A DNA stretch of 64,000 bases from Bacillota bacterium. Lineage in GTDB: Bacteria > Bacillota > Negativicutes > Sporomusales > Sporomusaceae. The DNA lies in contig JAGGAB010000008.1 of NCBI GenBank assembly GCA_017889705.1, forward strand, positions 62,001-126,000, given 5' to 3'. The notes beneath the pieces were generated by a model, which was not told where the DNA came from, ran no database searches, and worked only from the letters and a program-made list of their open reading frames with translations. Positions 41,713 through 49,783 of this stretch are shown here, one piece after another. The first letter of the stretch is position 1. The number at the start of each line of letters is the position of its first letter. A program made the translations under genes and the position numbers.

Positions 41713-42597
41713 TTACTGTTTTAGATACGGATCAAGCGCATCCCGCAAACCGTCTCCCAAAAAGTTAAACGCCATTGCCACAACCAATATCGCAACTCCC
41801 GGAACAATGGCCACCCAGGGTGCCATAAATAAAAATTCCTTACCTGAAGAAACCATCAGCCCCCAGCTGGCCATCGGCGGCTGCGCGCCAACCCCTAAAA
41901 AGCTCAGCGTGGCTTCCGACATAATCGCCTCAGGTATGCCTAACGTAAACAGCACCAGCAAGGACGGAATACAATTAGGCAAGAGATGGCGGACAAGAAT
42001 CACCCAATCCTTTACTCCCATAACTTTGGCCGCTTCCACAAATTCCTTTTCTTTCAGCACAAGGGTTTGCGCCCTGACAACCCGGGCAGTTCCCGCCCAG
42101 TTAACAATACTTATCGCAATAAAGATATTTAAGAGACTTGCCCCCAGGGTATACATGACCACCATGGCCAGCAATAAAGAGGGAAATGCCATAACAACAT
42201 CGGCAAGCCGCATAATCATATAGTCGGTCTTTTTGCCATAGTACCCGGCTATCAGGCCCAGTACGGTTCCCAGCAGCATCGAGATTAACGTGGGCACCAG
42301 CCCAATAAGCAGCGATATCCTTGCACCATAGATAATTCTGCTTAACATATCCCGACCAAACATATCTGTCCCCAGCAGGTGCTCTGCCGAAGGCTTTTGG
42401 AATTGCTGATCCATATTAACAACATAGGGATCATACGGCGCTATAATAGGTGCTAGAAGGGCTGCAACAATAAAAATCATCAATACACTGCAGCCGACTA
42501 CCGCACTTTTATTTTGTTTTACCGCTTGCAATAACTCCGAAAAAAATGATTCATCAGCATATTGTGTTTGCTCTGCTGCCTGCATTTGCGATTCCAT
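41713..42597 (-). CDS. Peptide ABC transporter permease (OppC-like)
   Basis: A 294-residue inner-membrane permease with about six segments. The OppC/DppC N-terminal domain includes APIIAPYDPYVVN and HLLGTDMFGRDMLSRIIYGAR. The EAA loop that meets the ATPases is FVEAAKVMGVKDWVILVRHLLPN. It ends with WGLMVSSGKEF and FNFLGDGLRDALDPYLK, typical of OppC. It pairs with OppB to form the channel. The ATG at 42597 has AGGGGGA before it, and the gene begins 35 bases after oppB. Confidence 0.94.
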   Translation of the reverse strand: MESQMQAAEQTQYADESFFSELLQAVKQNKSAVVGCSVLMIFIVAALLAPIIAPYDPYVVNMDQQFQKPSAEHLLGTDMFGRDMLSRIIYGARISLLIGLVPTLISMLLGTVLGLIAGYYGKKTDYMIMRLADVVMAFPSLLLAMVVMYTLGASLLNIFIAISIVNWAGTARVVRAQTLVLKEKEFVEAAKVMGVKDWVILVRHLLPNCIPSLLVLFTLGIPEAIMSEATLSFLGVGAQPPMASWGLMVSSGKEFLFMAPWVAIVPGVAILVVAMAFNFLGDGLRDALDPYLKQ

Positions 42598-42632
42598 GAT
42601 TTTCCCCCTATTTGTCCGATGACTAACCCATT

Positions 42633-43553
42633 CTATTTATTCTTAATGCGCGGATCTAAGAAAAAGTACAGCAAATCAGCTGCCAGGTTACCTAAAATAA
42701 CTAATACTGTCGTAAATAGAATTGACCCCTGCAATAGCGGCAAATCTCTGGTTTGAATAGCGTTGACAGCAATCCGGCCCACACCTGGAATGCTGAAAAT
42801 AGTTTCGGTTATGACAGAACCTGACAGCATAGAAGCTACCTGGATTGCCATAACCGTAACTACAGGTAAAAATGAATTTTTAAGTGCATGATTAAACAGC
42901 ACAGCAATCGCCGATAATCCTTTGGCTCTCGCTGTTCGGATATAGTCGTTGCCCATAACCTCCAACAAACTCGAACGGGTTAACCGGGCAATTGTCCCGG
43001 CGGCTCCCCACCCCAAAACAATGGCAGGCATAATAAGACAAAGCGGGTTATCAAAGCCTGAAACCGGCAGCCACCCTAGTGTAAAGGCAAAAATATACTG
43101 CAACAAAAGACCTGACCAAAAAACAGGCATAGATACGCCCAGCAAAGCACTGCCCATGAAAAAATAATCGATCACCGAATACTTTTTCACAACCGATAAT
43201 ATTCCCGCAGGAACCCCTACCACCCATGCGAAAATCATTGCCGAGGTTGCCAAAACCAACGTATTGGGAAAAGCATCTATGAGTAATGTAGCAACAGGCC
43301 TGTTCATCTTATAAGAAATACCGAAATCTCCATGTAAGGCATCCCAGACAAAGTTAAAGTATTGCACATAAATGGGTTCATCCAAATGCATTTGCGCCCG
43401 TACCCGCTCAATAGTATCGGGATCAACATGATCATTCATCATCAAGGTCACCGGATCACCCGGAACAATATGCAAAAGGATAAAAATAAGCAAGGTTACT
43501 CCCAGCAATATGGGAATAGAACTGATAATGCGTTTAACCACAAATAGTGCCAC
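42633..43553 (-). CDS. Peptide ABC transporter permease (OppB-like)
   Basis: A 306-residue permease, the usual OppB/DppB length, with about six membrane segments. The N-terminus VKRIISSIPILLGVTLLIF and HIVPGDPV, and the EAA region YIRTARAKGLSAIAVLFNHALKN, are diagnostic. The start is GTG at 43553, with GGGAGGA about 8 bases before it. The frame is open upstream for 32 codons, but those residues look like leader sequence and overlap a terminator. It is the first gene of the opp operon. Its leader, about 200 bases from a perfect promoter, contains an intrinsic terminator. Confidence 0.93.
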   Translation of the reverse strand: MALFVVKRIISSIPILLGVTLLIFILLHIVPGDPVTLMMNDHVDPDTIERVRAQMHLDEPIYVQYFNFVWDALHGDFGISYKMNRPVATLLIDAFPNTLVLATSAMIFAWVVGVPAGILSVVKKYSVIDYFFMGSALLGVSMPVFWSGLLLQYIFAFTLGWLPVSGFDNPLCLIMPAIVLGWGAAGTIARLTRSSLLEVMGNDYIRTARAKGLSAIAVLFNHALKNSFLPVVTVMAIQVASMLSGSVITETIFSIPGVGRIAVNAIQTRDLPLLQGSILFTTVLVILGNLAADLLYFFLDPRIKNK

Positions 43554-43600
43554 TTGGTAATCCTCCCGCCAACATGCCAAATATATCAACAATATAAAGA

Positions 43601-43653
43601 AAAAATAAAAACACCGTGTATTCGTTTTTACTGTTGCTCGAACTTTCACGGCG
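43601..43653 (-). terminator. Intrinsic terminator in the opp leader (attenuator candidate)
   Basis: On the minus strand CGCCGTG pairs with CACGGTG (one G-T pair), with an inner TTCG/CGAA stem, and runs into TTTTTATTTTTT. It lies between the opp promoter and the oppB start, so transcripts must pass it to express the operon. The stretch 43554-43872 holds no gene, only this element and its promoter. Confidence 0.6.
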
Positions 43654-43758
43654 TCTTTGCCTCAATTTATGATAAGTTTCCAATCACGAAACAAAACTTT
43701 TTATAACTACCAAATCACCTTATAAATTAAAGGCAATACGCAAAATTTAACATGTAAA

Positions 43759-43787
43759 ATTATACCACGGTGTCGAATTTCAGTCAA
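43759..43787 (-). promoter_or_regulatory. Promoter of the opp operon
   Basis: On the minus strand TTGACT, a 17-bp spacer and TATAAT preceded by TGG (extended -10). This is a near-consensus housekeeping promoter; transcription would begin near 43752, about 200 bases before oppB. Confidence 0.8.
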
Positions 43788-43830
43788 ATCTGCATTCGTA
43801 AATTTCCCGGTATTCTGCTAGATACTGCTC

Positions 43831-43868
43831 CCAAAAACAAGAGCGCTCCATCCTGCAGGACAGAGCGA
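43831..43868 (-). terminator. Terminator of the 44-codon gene
   Basis: On the minus strand CGCTC...GAGCG with an inner TCC-TGCA-GGA stem is followed by TTGTTTTTGG. Confidence 0.65.
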
Positions 43869-43872
43869 CAAA

Positions 43873-44007
43873 TTAATCTATTTTCCGGTTAATATCATAT
43901 TTTATGCTTACCATTTGATTGATTTTTTCTCTAGGACACCCCAAACGGGCGATCGGTCTTACCATTGAAACAAACAGCATTTCGATTAAATTAAAAACCT
44001 TGTTCAT
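43873..44007 (-). CDS. Small hypothetical protein (44 aa)
   Basis: MNKVFNLIEMLFVSMVRPI, then a polar C-terminal half with one Cys (ARLGCPREKINQMVSIKYD). AAGGGG lies about 8 bases before the ATG and a terminator follows. The size and the helical, partly polar pattern recall Spo0E-like small proteins, but the diagnostic S-x-x-L-D motif is absent. No family was recognised. Confidence 0.5.
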   Translation of the reverse strand: MNKVFNLIEMLFVSMVRPIARLGCPREKINQMVSIKYDINRKID

Positions 44008-44120
44008 AAAATCATCCCCTTAACTTTATTTCTACATTTTTTGTCAAAAAACCTCTATTTTTGGCATAGAAACAACTACCTAACCGGGAGCATCTGAGAA
44101 AAGGCTCTTGAAAAAGACTA

Positions 44121-44153
44121 AAAAAATCTGCACCCTAACAAGGATGCAGATTT
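44121..44153 (-). terminator. Terminator of the 58-codon gene
   Basis: AAATCTGCA pairs with TGCAGATTT; the minus strand runs into seven T. Confidence 0.82.
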
Positions 44154-44174
44154 CACCGAACCATATTATTTTTA

Positions 44175-44351
44175 TTATTTATTTATATGCTTTCTAAGTA
44201 ACTCAAGTTCTTGGCTGCATTCTTCTACTGTGCTTTTTTCCGCTGCCGGTTGTAATAAGTCACAAATTCTCGCGATTTGTTCGCAAAAATCTTCTTCACT
44301 TCTTGCTTCCAAACAATAGACACCAAGTTTTTCGAAAAACAGCACCGACAT
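44175..44351 (-). CDS. Small acidic hypothetical protein (58 aa)
   Basis: MSVLFFEKLGVYCLEARSEE at the N-terminus, then a helical stretch with three more Cys (FCEQIARICDLLQ, STVEECSQELELL). GAGGAGGA lies about 10 bases upstream and a strong terminator follows, so it is a single-gene unit. No family was recognised. Confidence 0.6.
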   Translation of the reverse strand: MSVLFFEKLGVYCLEARSEEDFCEQIARICDLLQPAAEKSTVEECSQELELLRKHINK

Positions 44352-44549
44352 ACTGCAATATCCTCCTCATACTTACTGTCTTAAGGATAATATGGAAATA
44401 TGACAAAACAATGACAAAATATACGAAGAAACTGTATTCATCTTATTTTGGAATAGAACTATGCCATTTCTGAATTGTTTGGCTAATGTCCACTCGAATA
44501 AAATTAACTTATGAATTAAGTCACCGGATACATATCAGGAGGTATTCAT

Positions 44550-46058
44550 ATGCACACTGCAGCCACTGTACCAATAAATGATTTACGTACTGCCCTTGCA
44601 TTATTGAAAAATACACCCGGCCAGTACCTTGAAACCAACGAGTCGGTTGATCCTCATGCCGAGCTAGCCGGCGTTTACCGTTACATTGGTGCCGGTGGAA
44701 CTGTCAAACGACCGACGCAGCTTGGACCGGCAATGGTATTTAAGCAGATCAAAGGACATCCTAACGCGCAAGTAGCCATCGGCGTTCTAGCCAGCCGAGA
44801 ACGGGTTGCCCTTATGTTAGGCACCGAAGCAAACCGGCTCGGCTTTTTGCTGCACGACGCAGTAAGCAAAGCCATTGCACCAATCGTTATTCCACAACAG
44901 GCAGCAGTTTGCCAGGAAGTCAAGTACTTTGCCAGCGACAATGATTTTGATCTTCGCCGGTTAGTACCTGCGCCGACAAATACGCAGGAAGACGCCGGCC
45001 CTTACATCACACTTGGCCTGTGTTACGCCTCAGACCCCGAAACGCACGAATCAGATATAACTATTCATCGCTTGTGCATCCAGGACAAAGATACCTTGTC
45101 AATGTGGATTACACCCGGCGCCCGCCATATTGGCGCCTTTTTTGAAAAAGCCGAAAGGAGCGGCAACCCGCTCCCTATTTCCATCAGTATTGGAGTAGAT
45201 CCTGCTATTTCCCTTGCCGCTTGTTTTGAGCCACCAACAACACCACAAGGCTTTGACGAACTGAGCATCGCCGGTGCGCTTCGCCAAAAGCCGGTTGAGC
45301 TTGTCCCTTGTTTAACCATCAAGGAGAAAGCTATTGCCAATGCGGAATATGTTATTGAGGGTGAACTATTGCCTAATGTACGCATGCGTGAAGATCAAAA
45401 CACCAATACCGGCAAAGCTATGCCTGAATTCCCGGGGTACACCGGGCCGGCTGCGCCTGCTTTACATGTCATCAAAGTAAAAGCAGTAACCCATCGCCAG
45501 AACCCGATCATGCAGACCTGCATCGGCCCAAGCGAAGAACATGTCAATCTAGCCGGTATTCCAACAGAGGCCAGCATCCTTGGCATGGTAGAAAAGGCAA
45601 TGCCCGGACGACTGCTTAATGTCTATGCGCATTCTGCCGGCGGCGGCAAATATATGGCAGTGCTGCAATTTAAAAAGACCGTTCCCAGCGACGAGGGTCG
45701 GCAACGGCAGGCGGCATTATTAGCATTCTCTGCCTTTTCTGAACTAAAGCACGTTATTTTGGTGGATGAAGATGTTGATCCCTTTGACAGCAATGATGTT
45801 CTGTGGGCCTTAAATACACGCTTTCAAGGCGATATTGACACCATTTTTATTCCGGGAATCCGTTGTCATCCGCTTGATCCGTCACAATCACCTGACTATA
45901 ACCCGGCGCTGCGCGATCAAGGCCTCACCTGCAAAGTGATTTTTGATTGCACAGTACCCTATCACCTAAAAGACAAGTTTAAACGTGCCCGCTTTATGGA
46001 GGTTGATCCAGCCCGGTTTGCGCCAACATTATTTTCCAAGGTGGTACTACAACCATGA
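44550..46058 (+). CDS. UbiD-family decarboxylase
   Basis: A 502-residue UbiD family enzyme, the family length. These use prenylated FMN to decarboxylate, or carboxylate, aromatic or unsaturated acids. Family stretches are GAGGTVKRPTQLGPAMVFKQ, VPAPTNTQEDAGPYITLGL, PISISIGVDPAISLAACF, IEGELLPN and AHSAGGGKYMAVLQF. The ATG has CAGGAGG before it. It overlaps its partner gene by 4 bases and lies near LysR, MFS and TetR genes. No UbiX-type prenyltransferase is in view, so prenyl-FMN must come from elsewhere. The substrate cannot be told; 4-hydroxybenzoate, gallate and phenylacrylate types are related. Confidence 0.88.
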   Translation: MHTAATVPINDLRTALALLKNTPGQYLETNESVDPHAELAGVYRYIGAGGTVKRPTQLGPAMVFKQIKGHPNAQVAIGVLASRERVALMLGTEANRLGFLLHDAVSKAIAPIVIPQQAAVCQEVKYFASDNDFDLRRLVPAPTNTQEDAGPYITLGLCYASDPETHESDITIHRLCIQDKDTLSMWITPGARHIGAFFEKAERSGNPLPISISIGVDPAISLAACFEPPTTPQGFDELSIAGALRQKPVELVPCLTIKEKAIANAEYVIEGELLPNVRMREDQNTNTGKAMPEFPGYTGPAAPALHVIKVKAVTHRQNPIMQTCIGPSEEHVNLAGIPTEASILGMVEKAMPGRLLNVYAHSAGGGKYMAVLQFKKTVPSDEGRQRQAALLAFSAFSELKHVILVDEDVDPFDSNDVLWALNTRFQGDIDTIFIPGIRCHPLDPSQSPDYNPALRDQGLTCKVIFDCTVPYHLKDKFKRARFMEVDPARFAPTLFSKVVLQP

Positions 46059-46519
46059 AAAAAAAACCTGACTGGGAAACACATCTGGTTGTGACAAATG
46101 AAACGCAAGCACAGGTGTTTTCATCAGTGGCCATGCCAAAAAAAGGGCAAATTATCCCCTCAGTTAAAACTGACGGAAGAATTACCCTCCAGTTTACGCC
46201 CATACACCTGGGACATGATTTATGTATTGTAATTTGTGGCGGCGATCAGCCTCACTTAGGAGCCGCAGCAGTGGCAGAGTGCCATCCAAACCTCACTACT
46301 TCGCTAGAGATGAGCACTCCTGTTTCGGTTTTGACTCTTCCCGGCCACAAGGAAGACCACTTGGCCTCCTGGGTCGCAGCGCGTATTTCCCGCAGTTGCG
46401 GGGCCAACGTAGTTGTTCTATGCGGCATACATGTAGATAATATCAGCAAAACGGAAATTGAAACCATCCACCGCCTGATAGACAAATGGTGTGACGAATA
46501 TATTGCGGCTATTTGCTAA
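46055..46519 (+). CDS. LpdD-like prenylated-flavin chaperone
   Basis: A 154-residue protein matching the LpdD-type partner of UbiD decarboxylases. Recognisable are VICGGDQPHLGAAAVAE, LTLPGHKEDHLASWVAARI and VVLCGIHVDNISKTEIETI. Such proteins are thought to help load or protect prenyl-FMN. The ATG overlaps the UbiD stop by 4 bases (ATGA), so translation is coupled. The end overlaps the convergent LysR gene by 11 bases. The assignment rests on family resemblance and context. Confidence 0.68.
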   Translation: MKKKPDWETHLVVTNETQAQVFSSVAMPKKGQIIPSVKTDGRITLQFTPIHLGHDLCIVICGGDQPHLGAAAVAECHPNLTTSLEMSTPVSVLTLPGHKEDHLASWVAARISRSCGANVVVLCGIHVDNISKTEIETIHRLIDKWCDEYIAAIC

Positions 46520-47393
46520 ACCAATTTATCAAGAAATTACGAAACAAATTTGCATTTGGCGATAATTTTCTCCCATGAGGGAATACAAGTGCAACATTGC
46601 TGGTTACCGGCTCCTGTAATTCTGTACACACAATATCAGGATGATTAAAAAAACTAATCACCTTTCTCATTAGCAAAGATACTCCCATATTTTCCGCGAC
46701 AAAACCTATTATGGTTTCAATGCGTGTGGGCTGGTAACGGATAAAGGGCGAGAAACCCGCTTTGGCACAAGCCGTTAAAAACAAATCATATAACCCAGCC
46801 CCTGAATCCAATAAGATAAATGGTTCGTTGGCCGCTTCCTTTAGAGCAAGCGGTCTTTTTTGCGCCAGGGGGTGTGTCTTACTGGTGACCAACACCATTT
46901 CATCCTCAAACAGCGGCACCACCTTATACAAGCTGCCGGGCAAGGTTGCCGTCCGCACAATAGCCAGCTCAAGCAGTTCGTCGTCAAGCATTTTTATGAT
47001 ATGGTCGCCTTTTTCCTCAAAGATATGCACAGTAATATCCGGGTATTGTTTTTCAAAAGCGGCAATTGCCCGCTGAATATCATACTGGCTCATAATCGGT
47101 ATTGCACCAATGGTCAGACAACCTTTATCAGATTGCTGGTAGTACTGCATTTTGAGCAACATCTTATCGTGCTTATCAATGACATCCTCTGCAAAACTTA
47201 AAAATTCATGACCGGCAGACGTCAGCCGGATTGTCCGCTCACTTCGGTCAAAGAGTTTTAACCCCACTTCGGTCTCTAATTGGTTAATATGTTTTGATAA
47301 TGCAGATTGCGAAATATAGAGCTGCTCCGCTGCATAGGTGATATGGCAGTATTTAGCAACAGTCAAAAAGTATTTTAACTGTGTGATGTCCAT
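46509..47393 (-). CDS. LysR-family transcriptional regulator
   Basis: A 294-residue LysR regulator with an N-terminal winged helix (MDITQLKYFLTVAKYCHITYAAEQLYISQSALSKHI, given here by its ends MDITQLKYF and SQSALSKHI) and a substrate-binding domain (about 90-290) with GCLTIGAIPIMSQYDI and EPFILLDSGAGLYD. The ATG at 47393 has AAGGAG about 10 bases before it. It lies 39 bases after the MFS exporter gene on the same strand and may be co-transcribed with it. It is convergent with the UbiD pair, so control of the decarboxylase is possible but not shown by position. Confidence 0.9.
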   Translation of the reverse strand: MDITQLKYFLTVAKYCHITYAAEQLYISQSALSKHINQLETEVGLKLFDRSERTIRLTSAGHEFLSFAEDVIDKHDKMLLKMQYYQQSDKGCLTIGAIPIMSQYDIQRAIAAFEKQYPDITVHIFEEKGDHIIKMLDDELLELAIVRTATLPGSLYKVVPLFEDEMVLVTSKTHPLAQKRPLALKEAANEPFILLDSGAGLYDLFLTACAKAGFSPFIRYQPTRIETIIGFVAENMGVSLLMRKVISFFNHPDIVCTELQEPVTSNVALVFPHGRKLSPNANLFRNFLINWFSK

Positions 47394-47432
47394 GAGCACT
47401 AAGCTCCTTTCCGGCATTTCAAACAGAGTTCA

Positions 47433-48917
47433 TCACAGATCAGTTCCTATTTGAGACAAGTCTTTATCTATATTGTTCGTTATGTGCCCTGATATTCCTG
47501 TAGTTTTCCTTCGGAAAAACAAGGACAAAACCATGCCCATAGCCGCCAAGGCAGCAACAAACATATAGGCAAAACCAATCCCGCTGCTTAATGCTTCAAG
47601 AGCGGTAAGATTGTTCTCTAAACATACTTTCTGCTTATATCCCATAATCCCCACAAATAAGGATGAACCCAACGCCGAACCAATAAGCATCATTGTATTC
47701 ATAATCGCAGTACCATGCGAATAGTACTGCGCAGGCAATTGGTTTAATGTATTGGTTTGGCTGGGCGTAAGTAAAGAGGCTAAACCAATAATTACACAAC
47801 AATAAAAAATGACGGGAAATACAATATTTGTAGAACTTGTCATGCCGGCGATGAAAAAATTGGCGCTCGCCATAATAGCAAATCCTACCGGCACAATAAC
47901 TCTTGGTCCAAAGCGGTCATACAATTTGCCAAATATCGGCGGCAGTATTGCGCCGATTATGCCACCTGGCAATACAGCAAGCCCTGCCTGAAAAATAGTA
48001 AGTCCCAAAATATTTTCAATGAACATCGGCATTAGCACAAAGTTAGCAAAGAGCACCATATAAGTTATCGTAATAAGAACAATGCCAAGCGAAAACATAG
48101 GATACGAAAATGCTCGTACATTAAGCAGCGGATTTGCTATTGTTAGCTGGCGTAGTGTAAACGCGATAATAGCTGCAATTCCTATCATTAATAATCCCAT
48201 ATCCAAATAACCAGTTGAATCTGCCGAAAATACACGATTCAAGCCATAGATAGTTGCGCCAAACCCGATTGTAGACAAAATAAGCGAAACTATATCTAAT
48301 TTGGTTTTCACAGTTGCGGTTATGTTCTTCAAATAGAACCAGCCAATAAGTATGGAAATAATGGTTAACGGGATTATCAAAATAAAAATCCACCGCCAAT
48401 TGATGGTCTGCATAACCAAGCCCGCATAAGTCGGACCAAGAGCAGGTGCAAATAAAACGATCAACAGCGCTGACCCCATGGCAGAACCACGTTTTTCAGG
48501 CGGGTTGAGTACCATAATTGTATTCATCATAAGTGGTAGTAAAACTCCTGTACCTACAGCCTGAATCAGCCTGCCGATAAGCAATACCCAAAAATATTGC
48601 GCAGCAGCCGCCAAAACAGTACCTATAAGAAAGATCACCATGGCTGAAAGGAAAAGCTGTCTTGTGGTAATTCGCTGAATTAAATAGGCTGTAACCGGAA
48701 CGAACGTCCCCATGATCAGCATATATCCGGCGGTAAGCCACTGAATGGAATTTGCCGATACAGAAAAAACCTCCATCAAGTTTGATAAGGCTACATTGAT
48801 TATGGTCTCGTTGAGCAAAGCAAGAAAAGTTCCGATTTTTAATGTGGTCATTATCAGCGAGACATTTATCTCTTGGGTTTGCAGATACGAATTTTTAATT
48901 TCCATAACCTTCTCCAT
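47433..48917 (-). CDS. MFS drug exporter, DHA2 (EmrB-like)
   Basis: A 494-residue transporter with 14 predicted membrane segments, the DHA2 group. Motifs seen are LNETIINVALSNLMEVF, WLTAGYMLIMGTFVPVTAYL, GRLIQAVGTGVLLPLMMN and the motif C-like GSALLIVLFAPALGPTYAGL. These export drugs with protons. The ATG at 48917 has AAGGAGGAG before it. It lacks a partner EmrA-type gene here. A TetR-type operator (48948-48966) lies just upstream, matching one before the TetR gene at 49108, so TetR repression is likely. Confidence 0.92.
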   Translation of the reverse strand: MEKVMEIKNSYLQTQEINVSLIMTTLKIGTFLALLNETIINVALSNLMEVFSVSANSIQWLTAGYMLIMGTFVPVTAYLIQRITTRQLFLSAMVIFLIGTVLAAAAQYFWVLLIGRLIQAVGTGVLLPLMMNTIMVLNPPEKRGSAMGSALLIVLFAPALGPTYAGLVMQTINWRWIFILIIPLTIISILIGWFYLKNITATVKTKLDIVSLILSTIGFGATIYGLNRVFSADSTGYLDMGLLMIGIAAIIAFTLRQLTIANPLLNVRAFSYPMFSLGIVLITITYMVLFANFVLMPMFIENILGLTIFQAGLAVLPGGIIGAILPPIFGKLYDRFGPRVIVPVGFAIMASANFFIAGMTSSTNIVFPVIFYCCVIIGLASLLTPSQTNTLNQLPAQYYSHGTAIMNTMMLIGSALGSSLFVGIMGYKQKVCLENNLTALEALSSGIGFAYMFVAALAAMGMVLSLFFRRKTTGISGHITNNIDKDLSQIGTDL

Positions 48918-48947
48918 AAAAATTCTCCTCCTTATGCCAGCAATCAC

Positions 48948-48966
48948 GTTAGTTAGTATAACTAAC
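48948..48966. promoter_or_regulatory. TetR-type operator upstream of the MFS exporter
   Basis: GTTAGTT-N5-AACTAAC, a 7-5-7 inverted repeat 31 bases before the exporter ATG. Confidence 0.72.
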
Positions 48967-49107
48967 ATGATTGCTAAAAAAATATTCCATAACTAACCCA
49001 CGCTCTTACACCCACTTCAATAAGTGAGAGTAAGAGCGGCTAAGTCCCTGGATAATTTCGATTACGATTCAGGCGGCTTTAAAACGCCGTCTGTATTAAG
49101 TCTCAAT

Positions 49108-49692
49108 TTATATTGCTATTCCCTTAGCAAACAAATGGAGTGCCGTCTCAAGATATTGCTTATCTGAAATAGTAACCATACCATATCCACATGCTTTAAA
49201 AAAGAAATACCCGAAATTAATTGCCATAAAAGCTAACGCCAAAGACTCATTATCACTTTCGACTATCTTTTTCTTATCCTGCAACAAAGCAAAATACTCT
49301 TTCAAAAACAGTTTAAATTGCGGCGGAACTTGGTGTACAAATTCACTAATTTCAGGTATTGTTTTTTCTTCTCTCAAAGTAATTAAAAAAGCCAGTTGAT
49401 TATCTGCCATGATTTTTTGATAGGTTTCGCTGATCAATAACAGATCAGATTCTAGATCCCAGCAGAGTTTGCCTTCAAATACTTCCTGCAAGGAAGGTAT
49501 GTACGACATTTTTTTTATTACGGCTTCCAATACATGCTTCTTGGAAGAAAAATGGCGAAATACCGTCATTTCACTGACATTAGCCCGGCTGGCAATATTC
49601 TTCATGGATACAGAGTGAAAGCCTTTTTCCTGAAATAATTTACTGGCTGCTACGATAATTCTATCTGAAGTTATCAATGCATCATCGCTCAT
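49108..49692 (-). CDS. TetR-family transcriptional regulator
   Basis: A 194-residue TetR protein. The N-terminal helix-turn-helix reads IIVAASKLFQEKGFHSVSMKN and NVSEMTVFRHFSSKKHVLEA. The C-terminal ligand-binding helices are variable as usual. The ATG has GAGGGT 6 bases upstream. The operator at 49707-49725, 15 bases above the start, matches the one before the MFS exporter, so it probably represses itself and the exporter until a drug binds. Confidence 0.92.
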   Translation of the reverse strand: MSDDALITSDRIIVAASKLFQEKGFHSVSMKNIASRANVSEMTVFRHFSSKKHVLEAVIKKMSYIPSLQEVFEGKLCWDLESDLLLISETYQKIMADNQLAFLITLREEKTIPEISEFVHQVPPQFKLFLKEYFALLQDKKKIVESDNESLALAFMAINFGYFFFKACGYGMVTISDKQYLETALHLFAKGIAI

Positions 49693-49706
49693 CTTATACC
49701 CTCAAT

Positions 49707-49725
49707 GTTAGTTGTTATAACTAAC
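49707..49725. promoter_or_regulatory. TetR-type operator upstream of the tetR-like gene
   Basis: GTTAGTT-N5-AACTAAC, the same 7-5-7 inverted repeat as at 48948-48966. Confidence 0.72.
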
Positions 49726-49783
49726 ATTGTAGCATCTGACTATCTAATATGCAATACACTTCTAGCAAATGCCCAGCGTATAA

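Noticed and set aside
43601..43752. Resemblance of the opp leader (CTTATCA, GCAACAG) to a SAM riboswitch
   Set aside because: The conserved core around GGAGGGA and the kink-turn elements are missing; only scattered letters match.
43873..44007. Spo0E-like phosphatase for the 44-codon protein
   Set aside because: The diagnostic S-x-x-L-D motif is absent.
44490..44530. TTAA-N8-TTAA before the UbiD gene as a LysR binding site
   Set aside because: It is short, AT-rich and not repeated elsewhere in the window, and the LysR gene is not divergent from it.
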